Source: Eubacterium sp. CAG:251 (GTDB taxonomy: Bacteria; Bacillota; Clostridia; Oscillospirales; Acutalibacteraceae). Taken from it: a stretch of DNA of 64,000 nucleotides. The DNA is taken from the NCBI GenBank assembly GCA_000436835.1, contig FR889155.1:47819-111818 (forward strand), written 5' to 3'. Below the pieces are notes generated by a model, which did not search any database, was not told the origin of the DNA, and worked only from the letters and a program-made list of their open reading frames with translations. Shown piece by piece: positions 42,710 to 52,132 of the stretch. How positions within the stretch are numbered: position 1 is the stretch's first letter; the number at the start of each line of letters is the position of its first letter. A program made the translations under genes and the position numbers.

Positions 42710-43033
42710 ATGGATTATATCAGAAACGATTATGAAACTATCCTTGAAAGAAAAGAAGCACAGCAGGAGGGTAGTTATACCTGCTATCTTTTTGAAAAAG
42801 GACTTGATAAAATACTCAAAAAAGTGGGCGAAGAGTCAACGGAAATGGTTATCGCCGCCAAAAACGGAGTAAAGGACGAAACAGTCGGAGAAATTTGCGA
42901 CCTTATTTACCATACCCTTGTTATGATGGCAAATGAGGGAATAACTCCTGACGACGTTGACGAGGAACTTAGAAAGCGTGCCGAAAAGGCAGGCAATTTG
43001 AAAAAATTTCACGTGGTAGATAAAAATTCATAA
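42710..43033 (+). CDS. hisE: Phosphoribosyl-ATP pyrophosphatase
   Basis: Removes pyrophosphate from phosphoribosyl-ATP. This 107-residue MazG-like all-alpha protein has GSYTCYLFEKGLDKILKKVG, EESTEMVIAAKN and EICDLIYHTLVMMANEGI. Its stop overlaps the recJ start (TAATG), so recJ is at least translationally linked to the his operon. Confidence 0.95.
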   Translation: MDYIRNDYETILERKEAQQEGSYTCYLFEKGLDKILKKVGEESTEMVIAAKNGVKDETVGEICDLIYHTLVMMANEGITPDDVDEELRKRAEKAGNLKKFHVVDKNS

Positions 43034-45054
43034 TGTCATATAAAAAATGGGTAAACGCAGAAATAGACAAGGCTAAGGCTTCTGCATTGAGTGAAAAACT
43101 GAATATTGACGCTTTTGTTGCTTTCTTGCTGGTTTCAAGAGGAATTGATGATGAGCTTGCAGCCTCGGAATTTTTGTCCGACGGGTGCAGGTTTTCTTCG
43201 CCTTATCTGTTAAAGGATATGGATAAGGCGGTAAAACGCATAAATCGTGCTCTTGACGACGGAGAAAGCATTTGTATTTACGGCGACTATGATTGCGACG
43301 GCGTTACTTCAACTGCTTTGCTTTATACTTTTTTAAGCGCTCTCGGCGGCTTTGTAAGCTACTATATCCCTAACAGAGCTACAGACGGCTACGGAATGAA
43401 TTTTAAAGCTATTGATAAAATTAAGGCTGACGGTACCGATTTGATTATAACAGTTGATAACGGTATTTCGTCAATTGAAGAAGCAGAATATATTTATTCT
43501 CTCGGTATGCAGCTTATTGTTACCGACCACCACCAAATAGGTGAAAACCTTCCACGTGCCGAGGCTGTTATTAATCCTCACAGAGAAGATAATGAAATTG
43601 AATTTCGTGATTTTGCCGGAGTAGGTGTTGCGTTTAAACTTGCGTGCGCTCTGTATGACGGCGATGTTGAGGATTTGCTTGAGGATTATGCGGATTATGT
43701 AACTATAGGTACAATCGGCGATATGGTTCCTCTTTTAAATGAAAACAGAGCAATAGTCAAATCAGGATTGAAACTTATTAATACAGATGCAAAAATCGGC
43801 ATTTCTGCTCTAAAAAAGAGTACCAATTCAAAAGCAGAACATTTTTCCGCAACCGACGTGGCTTTTCAAATTTGCCCGAGAATAAATGCGGCAGGCAGAA
43901 TGGATACGGCTAATCTTGCTGTTGATTTGCTTACTTGTGAGGACAATGAAATTGCAGAATATAAAGCGGAACAGCTTAATCTTGAAAATACTCACCGCCA
44001 CGAGGTTGAGGAAAAGATTGATAAGGATATTGCCGAAATTATGGCTAATGACAGGGCTTATCAAACTGACAGAGTTATAGTTGTTGCAGGGCATAATTAT
44101 CATAAGGGTGTTATCGGTATTTGCGCTGCCCACCTTGTGGAACTTTATTCTAAGCCGGCAATAGTTATCGGCATTGATGACGAGGGAAACGCAACAGGCT
44201 CGGCAAGAAGTATTGATGGTTTTAATATTTTTGAAGCGATTTCAAACTGCTCGGATATTTTAACTCATTTCGGCGGCCATCCTCTTGCTGCCGGTATGGG
44301 GCTTAATGTTAAGGATATTGCGGCATTTAGAAAAAGAATTAATGATTTTGCAAAAAATAATTATCCCGTTATGCCGATTCAGACGCTCAAAATAGACTGC
44401 AAACTTTCTCCTTATTATCTGACGCTTGATTTGGTTAATAATTTGGCTGAGTTAGAGCCTTTCGGAACGGATAATGCACAGCCTGTTTTCGGGCTTTATA
44501 ATCTGACACTGACTAACGTTGCCGCTATCGGCGACGGCAAGCATTTAAAAATAGAGGCTGCTAAAAAAGGAAAAAGCGTACGTATGGTTAAATTCAGGAC
44601 TACGCTTGACGAATTTCCGCATAAAATCGGCGATACTCTCGATTTCGCCGTGAAACTTTCAAAAAGCACGTTTAAAAATAAAGATTATATTTCAGCTCAA
44701 ATAGTTGATTTCAGAAAATCAGGGATTGATATCGATAAATATTATCGGGAAAAAAATGACTACCTTCTGTTTAAACTCGGAAAGAAAAATAAAACAGAAC
44801 TTTATCCTAATAGGGATATTTGCGCTGTTGTTTATAAATATTTAAAAAGCCAAAAGGGATATAAATACACATTTGACGATTTATATTTTGAGCTTGCAAA
44901 TTACCTTACATACGGTCAGCTTGCTTTTGCGCTTGATGCGTTTGAGGAGGCAGGGCTGATAAAGCGTGAGGGTAATATTACTTTAAATGATGTAAAAACT
45001 AAAGCAAACCTTGAGAGAACTGATACTCTTACGGTTTTGAAGGGAAGATTATAA
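43033..45054 (+). CDS. recJ: Single-stranded-DNA-specific exonuclease RecJ
   Basis: 5'-3' ssDNA exonuclease of recombination and repair. The 673-residue protein has the DHH-family motifs: GDYDCDGVTSTALLY near residue 81, ITVDNGISS, VTDHHQIGENLP, and the DHHA1 GGHPLAAGMGL near residue 415. An OB domain and a longer C-terminal part follow. It starts at ATG 43033 overlapping hisE, and its stop abuts the relA TTG start. Confidence 0.94.
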   Translation: MSYKKWVNAEIDKAKASALSEKLNIDAFVAFLLVSRGIDDELAASEFLSDGCRFSSPYLLKDMDKAVKRINRALDDGESICIYGDYDCDGVTSTALLYTFLSALGGFVSYYIPNRATDGYGMNFKAIDKIKADGTDLIITVDNGISSIEEAEYIYSLGMQLIVTDHHQIGENLPRAEAVINPHREDNEIEFRDFAGVGVAFKLACALYDGDVEDLLEDYADYVTIGTIGDMVPLLNENRAIVKSGLKLINTDAKIGISALKKSTNSKAEHFSATDVAFQICPRINAAGRMDTANLAVDLLTCEDNEIAEYKAEQLNLENTHRHEVEEKIDKDIAEIMANDRAYQTDRVIVVAGHNYHKGVIGICAAHLVELYSKPAIVIGIDDEGNATGSARSIDGFNIFEAISNCSDILTHFGGHPLAAGMGLNVKDIAAFRKRINDFAKNNYPVMPIQTLKIDCKLSPYYLTLDLVNNLAELEPFGTDNAQPVFGLYNLTLTNVAAIGDGKHLKIEAAKKGKSVRMVKFRTTLDEFPHKIGDTLDFAVKLSKSTFKNKDYISAQIVDFRKSGIDIDKYYREKNDYLLFKLGKKNKTELYPNRDICAVVYKYLKSQKGYKYTFDDLYFELANYLTYGQLAFALDAFEEAGLIKREGNITLNDVKTKANLERTDTLTVLKGRL

Positions 45055-47283
45055 TTGGTAAACGAGGAACAAAGTGTATATACGGATGATTATGACGACG
45101 GCTTTAATAAATTTTTTGAAGATATAAAGAAAAATCCGCAATATGACAGTGAAGTGATTAAAAAAGCTTATGACCTTGCACGTGATGCTCACAAAAATCA
45201 GCGTAGGCGTTCGGGTGAGCCTTATATTATGCATCCTGTAGCCGTTGCTGAAATTCTTTATAAGCTCGGAATGGACAATGAGTGTATTGTGGGTGCACTT
45301 TTGCACGATGTGGTTGAGGATACGCAGTATGACCTTGAATATATCAGGAAGGAGTTCGGCGACGAGGTTGCACTTCTTGTTGACGGTGTAACTAAACTTG
45401 GTCAAATTCCGCTTTCTACAAGAGAAGAAGTACAGGCTGAGAATATAAGAAAAATGTTTATCGCAATGAATGAGGATGTTCGTGTTATCATCATCAAGCT
45501 TTGCGACAGACTTCATAATATGCGTACTTTGCAGCATATGCCGCCTTATAAGCAAAGGGAAAAAAGTCTTGAAACGCTTGAAATTTACGCTCCTATTGCT
45601 CACCGCTTAGGTATCCGTCCTATTAAGGAAGAACTTGAGGATTTGGCAATTTATTATCTTGACCCTATTGCATATAAGGAAATTGAAAAAAACTTATCTA
45701 TGAAAAAAGAGCAGGGTGAAAAATTTCTTGCCGATATAACAAAGCAAATAAGCGATAAGATTACCCCTGTTATGAAACACGTTCAAATTACCTCACGTGT
45801 TAAATCAGTTCACGGAATTTTTCGTAAGGTTTATATCAAGGGTAAGGATTTTGAACAGATTTTTGATATCTATGCAGTAAGAATTATTGTTGATACAATG
45901 ATTGACTGCTATAATGCGCTCGGCATTGTTCACGATATGTTTAAACCGCTTCCGGGCAGGTTTAAGGATTATATTTCAATGCCTAAGCCTAATATGTATC
46001 AGTCACTTCATACTACCGTGCTTTCAGATAAGGGCGTTCCGTTTGAAATTCAAATTCGTACCTGGGATATGCATCGCACTGCCGAATACGGTATCGCTGC
46101 TCACTGGAAATATAAGCTCGGCAGGGGAGGCAAGGATAGTATCGACTCCCGACTTGAGTGGATTCACCGTATGATTGAGCACGGTGACGAAACCGATACT
46201 CCCGAGGAACTTGTTACTACAATTAAAGGCGATTTGTCAAGCGATGAGGTTTATGTATTTACTCCTCGTGGCGATGTTAAGGCGCTTCCTAAAGGAGCAA
46301 CGGTTATTGACTTTGCTTATGCAATTCATTCCGCCGTCGGTAATAAAATGGTCGGCGCTAAGGTAAACGGCAAAATCGTTCATCTTGATTATAAGGTTAA
46401 AACGGGCGAAATTGTTGAGGTATTAACCTCTAATGCGCAGGGCAAGGGTCCAAGCCGTGATTGGCTTAAGATTGTTACAACAGGCGAGGCAAGAAGTAAA
46501 ATTCGCTCTTGGTTTAAAAAGGAAAAGCGTGACGAAAATATTGTTCAGGGTAAGGCTGAGGTTGAGCGTGAGCTTAGGCGAAACTTTATCCGCTTTGAGG
46601 ATAGTGAGGAATATATTAAATTCGTTACCCGCATTGCGGAAAGGCAGCATTTTACAAATATAGACGATTTTTATGCCGCTGTCGGCTACGGCGGAATACA
46701 GATTTCTCGTCTTATGCCCGGTATTAAGGACGAATTTAACCGCAATTGGCGAGTACAAAAGGAAGAACCTCCTAAGCCTGCCGTTGCGACAACTAATACT
46801 CTTGATAAGCCTCGCACCTCTAAGGACAGCTCAGGTGTTGTGGTTGAGGGAATAGATAATTGCCTTATTAAAATGGCACGCTGCTGTTCTCCTATCCCCG
46901 GTGAGGAAATTGTCGGCTTTATCAATCGTGGAACAGGGCTTACAATTCACAGAAAGGACTGTGTAAACGTACCGGATGATTTGAAAAATTGCCCTGAGCC
47001 TGAACGCTGGGTTAATGCTCATTGGGACAACAATGTTAAAGTTGACGCTCGTTCAACAATCGACGTTTATGCTATCGACCGTGACGGAGTAGTTCTTGAT
47101 ATAACCGCTTGTATGGCTACGGCTCACGTTAAAATTCATTCTATCAATGCCCGTCCTATCAGCGAGGGCAATTGTTTAACTACTATGACCATTACGGTCA
47201 ATTCAAAGGAACATCTTGATTCTATCGAAAAGTCCCTTCGTAAAATTGAGGGTGTTTATCATATAGAAAGGTCGGCATTTTAA
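45055..47283 (+). CDS. relA: RelA/SpoT-type (p)ppGpp synthetase/hydrolase
   Basis: Bifunctional stringent-response enzyme, 742 residues. The HD hydrolase domain has YIMHPVAVAEILYKL and LLHDVVEDT. The synthetase domain follows (YKLGRGGKDS region), then TGS (VFTPRGDVKALPKGATVIDF near 395), a Cys-containing region (CCSPIPGEEIVGFINRG) and an ACT domain at the end. The start is TTG 45055 right after recJ, behind AAGGGAAG. dtd follows three bases after its stop, an order common in Bacillota. Confidence 0.95.
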   Translation: MVNEEQSVYTDDYDDGFNKFFEDIKKNPQYDSEVIKKAYDLARDAHKNQRRRSGEPYIMHPVAVAEILYKLGMDNECIVGALLHDVVEDTQYDLEYIRKEFGDEVALLVDGVTKLGQIPLSTREEVQAENIRKMFIAMNEDVRVIIIKLCDRLHNMRTLQHMPPYKQREKSLETLEIYAPIAHRLGIRPIKEELEDLAIYYLDPIAYKEIEKNLSMKKEQGEKFLADITKQISDKITPVMKHVQITSRVKSVHGIFRKVYIKGKDFEQIFDIYAVRIIVDTMIDCYNALGIVHDMFKPLPGRFKDYISMPKPNMYQSLHTTVLSDKGVPFEIQIRTWDMHRTAEYGIAAHWKYKLGRGGKDSIDSRLEWIHRMIEHGDETDTPEELVTTIKGDLSSDEVYVFTPRGDVKALPKGATVIDFAYAIHSAVGNKMVGAKVNGKIVHLDYKVKTGEIVEVLTSNAQGKGPSRDWLKIVTTGEARSKIRSWFKKEKRDENIVQGKAEVERELRRNFIRFEDSEEYIKFVTRIAERQHFTNIDDFYAAVGYGGIQISRLMPGIKDEFNRNWRVQKEEPPKPAVATTNTLDKPRTSKDSSGVVVEGIDNCLIKMARCCSPIPGEEIVGFINRGTGLTIHRKDCVNVPDDLKNCPEPERWVNAHWDNNVKVDARSTIDVYAIDRDGVVLDITACMATAHVKIHSINARPISEGNCLTTMTITVNSKEHLDSIEKSLRKIEGVYHIERSAF

Positions 47284-47286
47284 TTT

Positions 47287-47739
47287 ATGAAAGCAGTAAT
47301 TCAAAGAGTAAAACATTCCTCTGTCACTGTTGACGGAAAACTAATAAGCAAAATAGATAACGGTTTTATGATTTTACTCGGCGTTATGGACGGTGACACC
47401 AAGGAGGATGCTGATAAACTTATTAAAAAAATCCCTGTTTTGAGGATTTTTGAAGATGAAAACGGCAAAATGAATTTATCACTTCTTGATGTGTTTGGCG
47501 AAATTCTTCTTGTATCTCAGTTTACCCTTTGCGCAGATTGCTCGCACGGAAGGCGGCCGAGTTTTATAAAATCCGCACCGCCTGATGAGGCAAATTCGCT
47601 TTATGAATACGTCGCTGATGAACTTGAAAAATCAGGTGTAAAATCCGTTAAAAAAGGAATTTTCGGCGCTGATATGAAGGTCGACTTATTAAACGACGGC
47701 CCGGTTACCATAATTTTAGACAGTAAGGAATTAAAATAA
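47287..47739 (+). CDS. dtd: D-aminoacyl-tRNA deacylase
   Basis: Removes D-amino acids (and glycine from tRNA-Ala) mischarged to tRNA. The 150-residue protein has the opening MKAVIQRVKHSSVTVDGK, the catalytic-pocket motif SQFTLCADCSHGRRPSF and a C-terminal GPVTIILDSKEL standing for the cross-subunit GxVT. Its stop overlaps the next start by one base. Confidence 0.95.
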   Translation: MKAVIQRVKHSSVTVDGKLISKIDNGFMILLGVMDGDTKEDADKLIKKIPVLRIFEDENGKMNLSLLDVFGEILLVSQFTLCADCSHGRRPSFIKSAPPDEANSLYEYVADELEKSGVKSVKKGIFGADMKVDLLNDGPVTIILDSKELK

Positions 47740-48359
47740 TGCTAAGTGTTAAATCGGCTACATTCGGCCCTATTGAAAATAATTGCTATCTTATTACAGA
47801 TGAAAAAACTAATAAAAGCGCACTTGTCGATTGTACAGAGGACAGCGACAAAATGATGAATTTCATTGAAGGAGCAAACCTTGAATATATTTTGCTTACT
47901 CACGGTCATTTTGACCATATCGGCGGAGTTAAAGCCGTTAAAGCAAAAACAGGCGCTAAGGTTGTGATTTCAAAAGAGGATGAGCCTATGCTTACCTCGT
48001 CAAAGTTAAGCCTTGCGGCATTTTGCGGCGGTGTGCAGAATAATACAGAGGCTGATATTTTGATTTCTGACGGCGACGTTATCACTTTGGGTGAAAGTGA
48101 AATCAAGGCTATTGCAACTCCGGGGCATACCAAAGGCGGTTTTTGCTATGTGTGCGACGGCAAAATATTTACAGGCGATACTATGTTCTTCTGCTCATGC
48201 GGCAGAACTGATTTCCCCGGTGGTTCGCCGCTTGAAATTGTGCAAAGCCTTAAAAAAATCGCTTCGCTTGACGGAAATCTAATCGTTTATCCCGGTCACG
48301 ACCGTCAGTCAACACTTGATTTTGAACGTGCAAATAATCCGTTTTTGAATAGGGCATAA
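47739..48359 (+). CDS. MBL-fold metallohydrolase (glyoxalase II-like)
   Basis: A 206-residue metallo-beta-lactamase-fold hydrolase. Metal ligands are LTHGHFDHIGG, TPGHTKGGFCY, FTGDTMF and YPGHDRQST, as in hydroxyacylglutathione hydrolase-like proteins of Clostridia. The natural thioester is unknown. It lies in the relA-dtd-MBL-hemZ string common in this class. Confidence 0.9.
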   Translation: MLSVKSATFGPIENNCYLITDEKTNKSALVDCTEDSDKMMNFIEGANLEYILLTHGHFDHIGGVKAVKAKTGAKVVISKEDEPMLTSSKLSLAAFCGGVQNNTEADILISDGDVITLGESEIKAIATPGHTKGGFCYVCDGKIFTGDTMFFCSCGRTDFPGGSPLEIVQSLKKIASLDGNLIVYPGHDRQSTLDFERANNPFLNRA

Positions 48360-48362
48360 TTT

Positions 48363-49790
48363 ATGATTTTAAAAGTAATTAACCACGATTTTATATATGA
48401 TATGAAAAATCTTTGCACCGTCTTTTTCCCTTGGGAGAAGATTAACGACGATGGAAAGGATAATATTGAGGTGGAAACTAAGGCGCAGGGTAATGAATTT
48501 TTTGTTTGCGCCCGTCTTTTTGATAAAAGTATTTCTAAAACACATATTTTAAAAGAAAATGAGGACGCTCAAACTGAGATGTCAGTTCTGCTTTATAATG
48601 TTTTGAGCGAGCTTACAGGTTTTAAACCGCCGTGGGGTATCCTTTTCGGCGTTCGTCCCGCTAAACTTATGCATCGCTTCGCAGACGAAATGGGCGAAAA
48701 ATCGGCAAGGGATTATTTTATCAATACTTTTCTTGCAACGCCCCAAAAAACCGATTTGGCAATTGAAGTTATGCACCACGAAAATAAAATTATTTCCCTG
48801 TCATCTCACAATTCTTTCTCGCTTTATGTTTCAATTCCGTTTTGCCCAACGAGATGTGCTTACTGCTCTTTTGTTTCCCATTCTATTGAAAAAACGCATA
48901 AGCTTCTTGAGCCTTATGTTGACCTTCTTTGCAAGGAGCTTGAAAAAACAGGTCAGGTTGCAAAGGCTCTTGGCTTAAGGCTTGAAACCGTTTATTTCGG
49001 CGGAGGAACACCTACAACTCTTTCAGCCTCGCAGCTTTCAAGGCTGTTTGACGTTATAGAGAAGAATTTTGATTTGTCAACTCTTCGTGAATATACAGTA
49101 GAGGCAGGCAGACCGGATACCGTAACTGAGGATAAGCTTATGGCATTAAAGGGTGCAGGTGTCGGCAGAATTTCAATCAATCCGCAGTCGTTTAACGATG
49201 AAGTTTTGGACTCTATCGGCAGACGTCACACATCTAAGCAGACTCTTGATGCTTTTGCTCTTGCAAGAAAGTGCGGTTTTAATAATATTAATATGGACCT
49301 TATTGCAGGACTTCCAAAAGATACATTTTCGTCATTTAAAAACAGTGTTGACACTGCCGTATCACTTGGGGCAGAAAGCGTAACTGTTCATACTCTTGCA
49401 ATGAAATCGGCAGCTTATATGGTCACAAGAGAGAATGCTTATGATATTTCGGATAAACTTTTAACCTTTGATATGGTGGAATATTCAAATTCCTGCCTTA
49501 AGTCGGGCGGCTATTATCCTTATTATATGTATCGCCAGTCAAAGTCTGTCGGCAATTTAGAAAACGTCGGCTGGTGCAAGGATAATATGGATTGCCTTTA
49601 TAATGTTTATATGATGGACGAAACTCATTCTGTTTTTGCTGTCGGTGCAGGCGCCGTTACAAGGCTTAAAAATCAGGACACCGGTAAAATTGAGCGCATA
49701 TATAACTTTAAATATCCATATGAATATATTGACAGATTTGATGAAATTATTGAGCGCAAAAAATTAATTGAAAAATTTTATGCAAACTAA
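48363..49790 (+). CDS. hemZ: HemZ-type radical SAM coproporphyrinogen dehydrogenase-like protein
   Basis: A 475-residue radical SAM protein of the HemZ group, related to HemN. Cys residues in SIPFCPTRCAYCSFVSH near residue 160 bind the [4Fe-4S] cluster. YFGGGTPTTLS, EYTVEAGRPDT and NMDLIAGLP follow. An N-terminal extension of about 150 residues with GILFGVRPAKLMH is typical. Whether it acts on coproporphyrinogen is uncertain, since no haem genes lie near. Confidence 0.9.
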   Translation: MILKVINHDFIYDMKNLCTVFFPWEKINDDGKDNIEVETKAQGNEFFVCARLFDKSISKTHILKENEDAQTEMSVLLYNVLSELTGFKPPWGILFGVRPAKLMHRFADEMGEKSARDYFINTFLATPQKTDLAIEVMHHENKIISLSSHNSFSLYVSIPFCPTRCAYCSFVSHSIEKTHKLLEPYVDLLCKELEKTGQVAKALGLRLETVYFGGGTPTTLSASQLSRLFDVIEKNFDLSTLREYTVEAGRPDTVTEDKLMALKGAGVGRISINPQSFNDEVLDSIGRRHTSKQTLDAFALARKCGFNNINMDLIAGLPKDTFSSFKNSVDTAVSLGAESVTVHTLAMKSAAYMVTRENAYDISDKLLTFDMVEYSNSCLKSGGYYPYYMYRQSKSVGNLENVGWCKDNMDCLYNVYMMDETHSVFAVGAGAVTRLKNQDTGKIERIYNFKYPYEYIDRFDEIIERKKLIEKFYAN

Positions 49791-49812
49791 TAATTAAATA
49801 TAGCAAACAGTA

Positions 49813-49841
49813 TTGCAATGTTTTACATATTGTAATATAAT
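49813..49841 (+). promoter_or_regulatory. Promoter of the coiled-coil protein gene
   Basis: TTGCAA at 49813-49818 and TATAAT at 49836-49841 have a 17-base spacer, close to consensus. Confidence 0.75.
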
Positions 49842-49859
49842 GAGTGCGAGGTGGTAATA

Positions 49860-50333
49860 ATGGCTATAAAATTAAGTGATCTTTTTGGTTCAATGGACGA
49901 AGCATTCAACAATCCGAAACTGGAAGAAATGTTTAATAAAACTAAAGACGTTGCTGAAAATATGAGTAAAAAGAGTGCCGAAAGGCTTGAAATCAGCCGT
50001 AAAAAGGTTGAACTTCTTGATGCTAAGGCTAAGCTTGCAAAGCTTTATGAAAAATTCGGCAAGCTTAATTATGCAAAGTATATAGGCGATGAAATTTCTG
50101 AAGATGAAATTAAAGACTGTGCAAATGCAATTGCCGATAATAAAGAAAAGATTGAACTTTATACGGTTGAGATTGAAAAGGCAAGGGCAGAATTTAATGA
50201 GTCTATGGCTAATATGGCTAAAAAAACCAAGGAGGCTTTTTCAACCGATTTCAATGCCAAGCCCGAAGCTGAGGCTGAGGCAGTTGAGGTTGTTGAAGCA
50301 AAGGATGTTGAGATTAAAGACAGCGACGAGTAA
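49860..50333 (+). CDS. Uncharacterised acidic coiled-coil protein
   Basis: I do not recognise a named family. The 157-residue product is mostly helical: residues about 20-60 and 85-125 have heptad-like Leu/Ala/Lys/Glu patterns, and the last 30 residues are an acidic Ala/Glu/Val tail. No signal peptide or membrane segment. ATG 49860 follows GAGGTGG; GTG 49851 is part of that RBS. It has its own strong promoter and a terminator at 50351, so it is a monocistronic and probably well-expressed gene. Confidence 0.8.
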   Translation: MAIKLSDLFGSMDEAFNNPKLEEMFNKTKDVAENMSKKSAERLEISRKKVELLDAKAKLAKLYEKFGKLNYAKYIGDEISEDEIKDCANAIADNKEKIELYTVEIEKARAEFNESMANMAKKTKEAFSTDFNAKPEAEAEAVEVVEAKDVEIKDSDE

Positions 50334-50350
50334 AATTTAACAGGAATTTT

Positions 50351-50386
50351 AAAGAGCAATCATTTTGGTTGCTCTTTTATTTTTTC
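50351..50386 (+). terminator. Intrinsic terminator after the coiled-coil gene
   Basis: AAAGAGCAA and TTGCTCTTT form the stem, followed by a T-rich tail. A nominal ATG start for the next gene (50365) lies inside it and is therefore wrong. Confidence 0.88.
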
Positions 50387-50400
50387 TTTGGGTGATTTTA

Positions 50401-52047
50401 TTGAAAAAGAGTATTAAAGAAAAGTATATTTCAAGTGCTTTTTTGCTTCTCGTGTCAACTGTAATAGTTAAGATGATATCTGCCTTTTATAAAATTCCGC
50501 TAACTTCTTATATAGGCGCAACAGGCAGGGGATATTTTTCAATAGCGTATAATCTTTGCTTGCCTATTCATGCACTCACTATGGGTGCTTTCCCTATCGC
50601 TATGTCAAAACTCGTCAGTAAATATAATGCAAGCGGCGATAAACTCAGAGTTTCCGGATTGAAAAAAGCAGGAAATAAACTGTTTTTTCTTGCGGCTTTT
50701 GCAGGACTTTTTGTAATGCTTGTTGCTGCAAAGCCATACAGTGAGCTTATTTCTTCGTCACCAAAGAGTATTTATACAATTTTTGCTCTTGCACCGAGTG
50801 TTTTTTTCTGCTGCCTTGGCGCCGGTAAGCGCTCTTTTGCCGAGGGGTTTATTGATATGAAACCAACCGCAGCCTGCCAAATTATCGAAGCGGTTTTTAA
50901 AATGGTGTTTGGACTTTTATTTGCTCGCTTTTCTATGGGCTTTTTTATGTCAAATTATTATGAGTATGGCACGGTTTTGGGTACAGCGTATGAAAACGAA
51001 AGGCAGGCACTTTCGGCAATTTATCCCTTAACATCTGCTTGTTCTATGCTCGGCGTCAGCCTCGGAGGTTTTGCAGGGTGGGTTTATGTCAGTTCTTATG
51101 TCGGCAGCCACTACAAAATGCCGAAACCCGATAAATCGGTAACTCGACAAATGTATAACGAACTTGCTGCATTTTCTCTTCCGCTTCTTTTTGCAACGGC
51201 TGTTCAAAGTGTTTCTCAATTCTTTGATACCTCGTCAATTCAGTACGCCTTAACTCTTTGCGACAAGGCGGTGCTTTCAAAAGCGTATAATTATTTTGAC
51301 GGTGATATTTTCACTTATGTGTTCGGGATTTATTCCTCTGCACTTGATTTTAAAAATCTTATACCGGGGATGGTTATGGCGCTCGGTGTGACCGCCGTTC
51401 CGGCAATCAGCTCGGCTTATGAAAGTGATTCGCCGAAATTCAATTTATTAATAAACAGTGTTTTAAAGTATACAAGCATTCTTTCTTGCTTTTCAGGAAT
51501 TGTTCTTGCACTTTTTCCAAGCGAAATATTGTCGCTTTTTTACGGCAATTCCAATGGCGATATTGCAAAATTCGGCAGTGATATTTTGTTTTATCTTGCT
51601 GTAACAGTCTTGCCGTGCTGTCTTGCCTCAAGCTGTGTATTTTGTGCTCAGTCACTTGGACTTTCTAAAAAAACAATTTTACCCTTTGCCGTTTCGGGTT
51701 GCATAAGAGTGATAACAAACATTATTCTTATACCTAAAATGACAATTAATATATCGGCCGTTGCCATTTCAAATTTTATGGGATTTTTGATAATTCTTAT
51801 TTGGAATATGATTATTATTTCTAAAAATACAGGTGCTTCATTTGCGGTGAAAGATATATTTGTTAAGCCGATTTTTTGCTCTTGTACGGTCTATTTTGCC
51901 GTAAAATTTATTAAAGAAGCGTTTTTTACTCAAACTTCTTCTCTGCTCACTTTGACAATTTGCGGCATAATATGTTCTTTTTTGACTGCTTCTTTGCTCA
52001 TTTTGTTTAAATGTGTGCGTATAAGTGATATAATTTCAGCTAAATAA
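50401..52047 (+). CDS. SpoVB/YabM-like oligosaccharide flippase family protein
   Basis: A 548-residue MOP-superfamily membrane protein with about 12-14 helices, opening KYISSAFLLLVSTVIVKMIS and IGATGRGYFSIAYN. The family includes SpoVB, YabM and MurJ-like lipid-linked sugar flippases. In Bacillus the yabM gene precedes mazG (yabN), yabO, yabP, yabQ and divIC, the same order as here, which favours a YabM/SpoVB identity. The start is TTG 50401 behind GGGTGA; the ATG at 50365 is within a terminator. It possibly translocates peptidoglycan precursors during growth or sporulation. Confidence 0.88.
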   Translation: MKKSIKEKYISSAFLLLVSTVIVKMISAFYKIPLTSYIGATGRGYFSIAYNLCLPIHALTMGAFPIAMSKLVSKYNASGDKLRVSGLKKAGNKLFFLAAFAGLFVMLVAAKPYSELISSSPKSIYTIFALAPSVFFCCLGAGKRSFAEGFIDMKPTAACQIIEAVFKMVFGLLFARFSMGFFMSNYYEYGTVLGTAYENERQALSAIYPLTSACSMLGVSLGGFAGWVYVSSYVGSHYKMPKPDKSVTRQMYNELAAFSLPLLFATAVQSVSQFFDTSSIQYALTLCDKAVLSKAYNYFDGDIFTYVFGIYSSALDFKNLIPGMVMALGVTAVPAISSAYESDSPKFNLLINSVLKYTSILSCFSGIVLALFPSEILSLFYGNSNGDIAKFGSDILFYLAVTVLPCCLASSCVFCAQSLGLSKKTILPFAVSGCIRVITNIILIPKMTINISAVAISNFMGFLIILIWNMIIISKNTGASFAVKDIFVKPIFCSCTVYFAVKFIKEAFFTQTSSLLTLTICGIICSFLTASLLILFKCVRISDIISAK

Positions 52048-52069
52048 TATAAAAAATCCGCTTAAATAC

Positions 52070-52098
52070 TTGCAAATTTGGGAACTTTATAGTATTAT
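52070..52098 (+). promoter_or_regulatory. mazG promoter
   Basis: TTGCAA at 52070-52075 and TATTAT at 52093-52098 have a 17-base spacer. It lies inside a longer in-frame extension of mazG, which supports the later GTG start. Confidence 0.7.
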
Positions 52099-52132
52099 CT
52101 TAGTTGACAAGTTAATCAAGGAGTGTGTTAAA

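Noticed and set aside
50365..50400. ATG 50365 as start of the flippase gene
   Set aside because: It is within a terminator stem. TTG 50401 has a GGGTGA site and yields a normal N-terminus.
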